From Streptomyces sp. CBMA152 (GTDB lineage Bacteria > Actinomycetota > Actinomycetes > Streptomycetales > Streptomycetaceae), in assembly GCF_014596475.1 (NCBI RefSeq), contig NZ_MECJ01000033.1, forward strand, positions 372,001 through 436,000: a stretch of DNA of 64,000 bases, in the 5' to 3' direction. Below the pieces are notes generated by a model. The model worked only from the letters and a program-made list of their open reading frames with translations, was not told the origin of the DNA and did no database searches. Each line of letters begins with the position of its first letter. The stretch's first letter is position 1. The translations under genes were made by a program, and so were the position numbers. Below, in pieces: positions 61,683-64,000 of this stretch.

Positions 61683-63914
61683 CTAGTCCCTCCGGCCGTT
61701 GCGGTTGTCGGTGTTGGTGGCCGTGGTGTTCTGCTGCGGCTGTCCGGCGGGGGTCTGCTGCGGCTGCCCGTCGGGCGTCGGCTGGTCGGAGGCCTTGGGC
61801 GTCGGCCGCTCGTAGGCGGTGACGGTGGGCGCGTCGATCGAGCCGTCGGGCTGGATCTTGGGCAGGGACTGCTCGGGCTGCGGCAGCAGGGCCTTCTTGA
61901 GGTCCTGGTGGCCGGCGTCGTCGATGCCGTACATCGCCTCGTAGATCTTGCGCACGGCCTCACCGGAGGCGCCGGAACCCGTACCGGCCTGGGCGATGGT
62001 CATGACGACCGTGTAGTCCTTGGAGTACGTGGCCAGCCAGGAGGTCGTCTGCTTGCCGTAGACCTCGGCGGTGCCGGTCTTGGCGTGCAGCTCGATCTTG
62101 TCCTGCGGCCAGCCCTGGAACTTCCAGGCGGCGGTACCGGCGGTGACGACGCCCGCGAGCGCCTTGTTCATCCCGTCTAGGGTGTCCTGGGTGATCGGCA
62201 GCTTGCCGTTGACCTTCGGCTTGATCTCCTGGACGGTCTTGCCGTCGGCGCTGACGATCGCCTTGCCGATGGTCGGCGCGTGCATGGTGCCGCCGTTGGC
62301 GAGCGCCCCGTAGATCATGGCCTCCTGGATCGGGGTGACGAGGGTGTCGCCCTGGCCGATGGAGTAGTTGATCGAGTCGCCCTCGCGCATCTTGTTGCCT
62401 TCGAGGCAGTTCTCGTACGCGATCTTCTCGACGTAACTGCCGTCCTTCTTGCCGGACTTGCACCAGGCGTCCTTGTTGGCCGTCCAGTAGTTCTCCTTCC
62501 ACTGGCGGTCCGGGACGCGGCCGGTGACCTCGTTGGGCAGGTCCACGCCGGTGGGCTTGCCGAGGCCGAACTGGTGGGCCGCCTTGTAGAAGTAGTCCTG
62601 CGGCTGGCCCTTCTTCGGGTTGATGCCGCCGTCCTTCTTCCACTCGTTGTCGGCGAGTCCGTAGAAGACGGTGTCGCAGGAGACCTCAAGCGCGCGGCCC
62701 AGCGAGATGGGGCCGAAGTTCTCGCCCTCGAAGTTCTTGAAGACCTGCCCGCCCACGGAGTACGAGCTGGTGCAGGGGTACCCGCCGTCCCACTTGTAGC
62801 CGGCCTCGACCGCGGCGGCCGTGGAGACCACCTTGAAGGTCGAGCCGGGTGCGGCCTGACCCTGTATGGCCCGGTTGAGCAGCGGGTAGTCGCTGTCCTT
62901 GCCGGTGAGCGCCTGGTAGTCCTTGCCGGAGATGCCGCCGACCCAGACGTTCGGGTCGTACGTCGGCGCGGACGCCATCGCGACGATCCGGCCGGTCTTG
63001 GCCTCCATCACGACGACCGCGCCGGAGTCCGCCTTGTAGTTCTCGTTGGTGATCTTGTCGAACTGGGTACGGGCGGCCTTCATCGCGTTGTCGAGCTCGT
63101 ACTCGGCGACTCCCTGCACCCGTGCGTCTATCGACGTCACGATGTTCGCGCCGGGCTCGGCCTTGTCGCTCTGCGCCTGCCCGATGACCCGGCCGAGGTT
63201 GTCGACCTCGTACCGGGTGATCCCGGCCTTGCCGCGCAGCTGCTTGTCGTACGTGCGCTCAAGGCCCGAGCGGCCCACCATGTCGGAGCGCAGATACGGC
63301 GAGTCGGTGTTCTTCGCCTTGCCGATCTCGTCGTCGGTGACCGGCGAGAGATAGCCGAGCACCTGGGAGGTGTTGGCCTTGCCGGGCGAGGGGTAGCGGC
63401 GCACGGCGGTGGGGTCGGCGGAGATGCCGGGGAAGTCCTCGGAGCGCTCGCGGATCTGGAGCGCCTGCTGGGTGGTCGCCTTGTCGGTGACCGGGATCGG
63501 CTGGTACGGCGAGCCGTTCCAGCACGGCTTGGGCGTCTTGGCGTCGCAGAGCCGGATCTTGTCCATGACGTCCTGCGGCTTCATGCCGAGCACGCCCGCG
63601 AGCCGGGTCAGGACCGCCTTGCCCCGGTCGGGCATCTTGGTCAGGTCCGTACGGGAGGCGGAGACCACGAGCCGGGTCTCGTTGTCCGCGAGCGGCACTC
63701 CGCGCGCGTCCAGGATCGCGCCGCGCACGGCGGGCTGGACGACCTGCTGGACGTGGTTGTTCTTGGCCTCGTCGGTGTACTCCTGGCCGTTGCGGATCTG
63801 GAGGTACCACAGCCGCCCGCCGAGCGTGAGCAGGAGGGAGAAGACCAGGACCTGGATGATGATGAGCCGGATCTGCACCCGGGGGGTGCGGCCCGTCTCG
63901 GGGATGTTGCTCAC
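61683..63914 (-). CDS. mrdA: Penicillin-binding protein 2 (class B transpeptidase)
   Basis: 743 residues, GTG start. A single N-terminal membrane helix (about 18-38), a dimerisation/pedestal domain (to about 300), then the transpeptidase domain with catalytic SxxK in APGSTFKV, SxN-like YSIGQGD, and KTGT in AKTGTAEVYG. The C-terminal tail is Pro/Gln/Thr-rich low complexity. It cross-links peptidoglycan with its SEDS partner rodA 4 nt downstream. mreD lies upstream, completing the mre-pbp2-sfr cluster. Confidence 0.96.
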   Translation of the reverse strand: MSNIPETGRTPRVQIRLIIIQVLVFSLLLTLGGRLWYLQIRNGQEYTDEAKNNHVQQVVQPAVRGAILDARGVPLADNETRLVVSASRTDLTKMPDRGKAVLTRLAGVLGMKPQDVMDKIRLCDAKTPKPCWNGSPYQPIPVTDKATTQQALQIRERSEDFPGISADPTAVRRYPSPGKANTSQVLGYLSPVTDDEIGKAKNTDSPYLRSDMVGRSGLERTYDKQLRGKAGITRYEVDNLGRVIGQAQSDKAEPGANIVTSIDARVQGVAEYELDNAMKAARTQFDKITNENYKADSGAVVVMEAKTGRIVAMASAPTYDPNVWVGGISGKDYQALTGKDSDYPLLNRAIQGQAAPGSTFKVVSTAAAVEAGYKWDGGYPCTSSYSVGGQVFKNFEGENFGPISLGRALEVSCDTVFYGLADNEWKKDGGINPKKGQPQDYFYKAAHQFGLGKPTGVDLPNEVTGRVPDRQWKENYWTANKDAWCKSGKKDGSYVEKIAYENCLEGNKMREGDSINYSIGQGDTLVTPIQEAMIYGALANGGTMHAPTIGKAIVSADGKTVQEIKPKVNGKLPITQDTLDGMNKALAGVVTAGTAAWKFQGWPQDKIELHAKTGTAEVYGKQTTSWLATYSKDYTVVMTIAQAGTGSGASGEAVRKIYEAMYGIDDAGHQDLKKALLPQPEQSLPKIQPDGSIDAPTVTAYERPTPKASDQPTPDGQPQQTPAGQPQQNTTATNTDNRNGRRD

Positions 63915-63930
63915 GCCGTGGCCCCCTGGT

Positions 63931-64000
63931 TCACAGTCGCTTGACGCCCTTGATGCGGCCGGCCCGGGCCGCGCGGTTGCGGGCGGCCTTGACGCGCAGG
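63931..64000 (-). CDS. mreD: MreD, last codons (5' part outside window)
   Basis: The last 23 codons of a basic C-terminal tail ending RIKGVKRL then TGA at 63931. The stop is 16 nt before the mrdA start. The basic tail and the order mreD-mrdA-rodA fit MreD, the membrane subunit that links MreC/MreB to wall synthesis. Only position and tail composition support this. Confidence 0.7.
   Translation of the reverse strand, partial: LRVKAARNRAARAGRIKGVKRL

Overview
The window is very GC-rich, with GTG starts, Streptomyces-type codon use and the gene order sfr (rodA)-mrdA-mreD / rne / rplU-rpmA-obg / proB-proA. It is a core chromosomal segment of a Streptomyces. From memory, the order follows the SCO2560-SCO2609 region of S. 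coelicolor, and partly the lepA-rpsT-holA-nadD-rsfS-proA-proB-obg-rne region of Mycobacterium tuberculosis. No strain name is claimed. I see no prophage, insertion sequence, integrase or CRISPR array.

Layout. 1-2.0 kb: the end of a hybrid histidine kinase and a stand-alone response regulator. 2-6.5 kb: long-chain acyl-CoA synthetase, lepA and rpsT. 6.5-7.1 kb: a 625-bp repeat-filled spacer. 7.1-15.3 kb: holA, a YceI protein, comEC/comEA, a DegV protein and a coiled-coil membrane protein. 15.4-18.5 kb: leuS behind a leucine leader-peptide attenuator. 18.6-21.4 kb: a two-gene redox module pairing a ferric-reductase-type di-haem membrane protein with a NuoF-like flavo/iron-sulfur protein. 21.5-25.9 kb: two identical tRNA-Ala(GGC) genes bracketing a GT87 membrane glycosyltransferase, two small zinc proteins, and a divergent MFS exporter/MmyB regulator pair. 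26-30.2 kb: small membrane proteins, nadD, an LCP-like protein, rsfS and a histidine phosphatase with an apparent CTG start. 30.3-36.7 kb: an M48 peptidase, two spore-wall-associated membrane proteins of the SCO2583/SCO2584 type, proA and proB. 36.9-46.0 kb: galE, a PIG-L deacetylase lipoprotein, and two Stealth-type sugar-phosphate transferases (one fused to a GT4 glycosyltransferase), which look like an envelope glycopolymer locus. 46.1-54.7 kb: a repeat spacer, obg-rpmA-rplU, a large unknown protein and a repeat-rich RNase E/G. 54.9-60.4 kb: a radical-SAM pair, an unusual Trp-rich membrane protein and a CYTH-CHAD protein. 60.4-64 kb: sfr/rodA, the class B transpeptidase PBP2 (mrdA) and the last codons of mreD.

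How the genes fit together. Much of the right half concerns cell-envelope assembly and sporulation: the Mre/RodA/PBP2 elongation machinery, the LCP-like protein, SCO2583/SCO2584-like proteins, Stealth transferases, PIG-L, GalE and Obg. The left half is mostly translation and replication housekeeping. The items most worth a second look are the ferric-reductase-domain/NuoF-ferredoxin pair, the leuS leader peptide, the LCP protein lacking its usual arginine motifs, a docking-like motif shared by the two spore-wall proteins, the GT4-Stealth fusion, the CTG starts, and the two copies of a composite palindromic spacer repeat.
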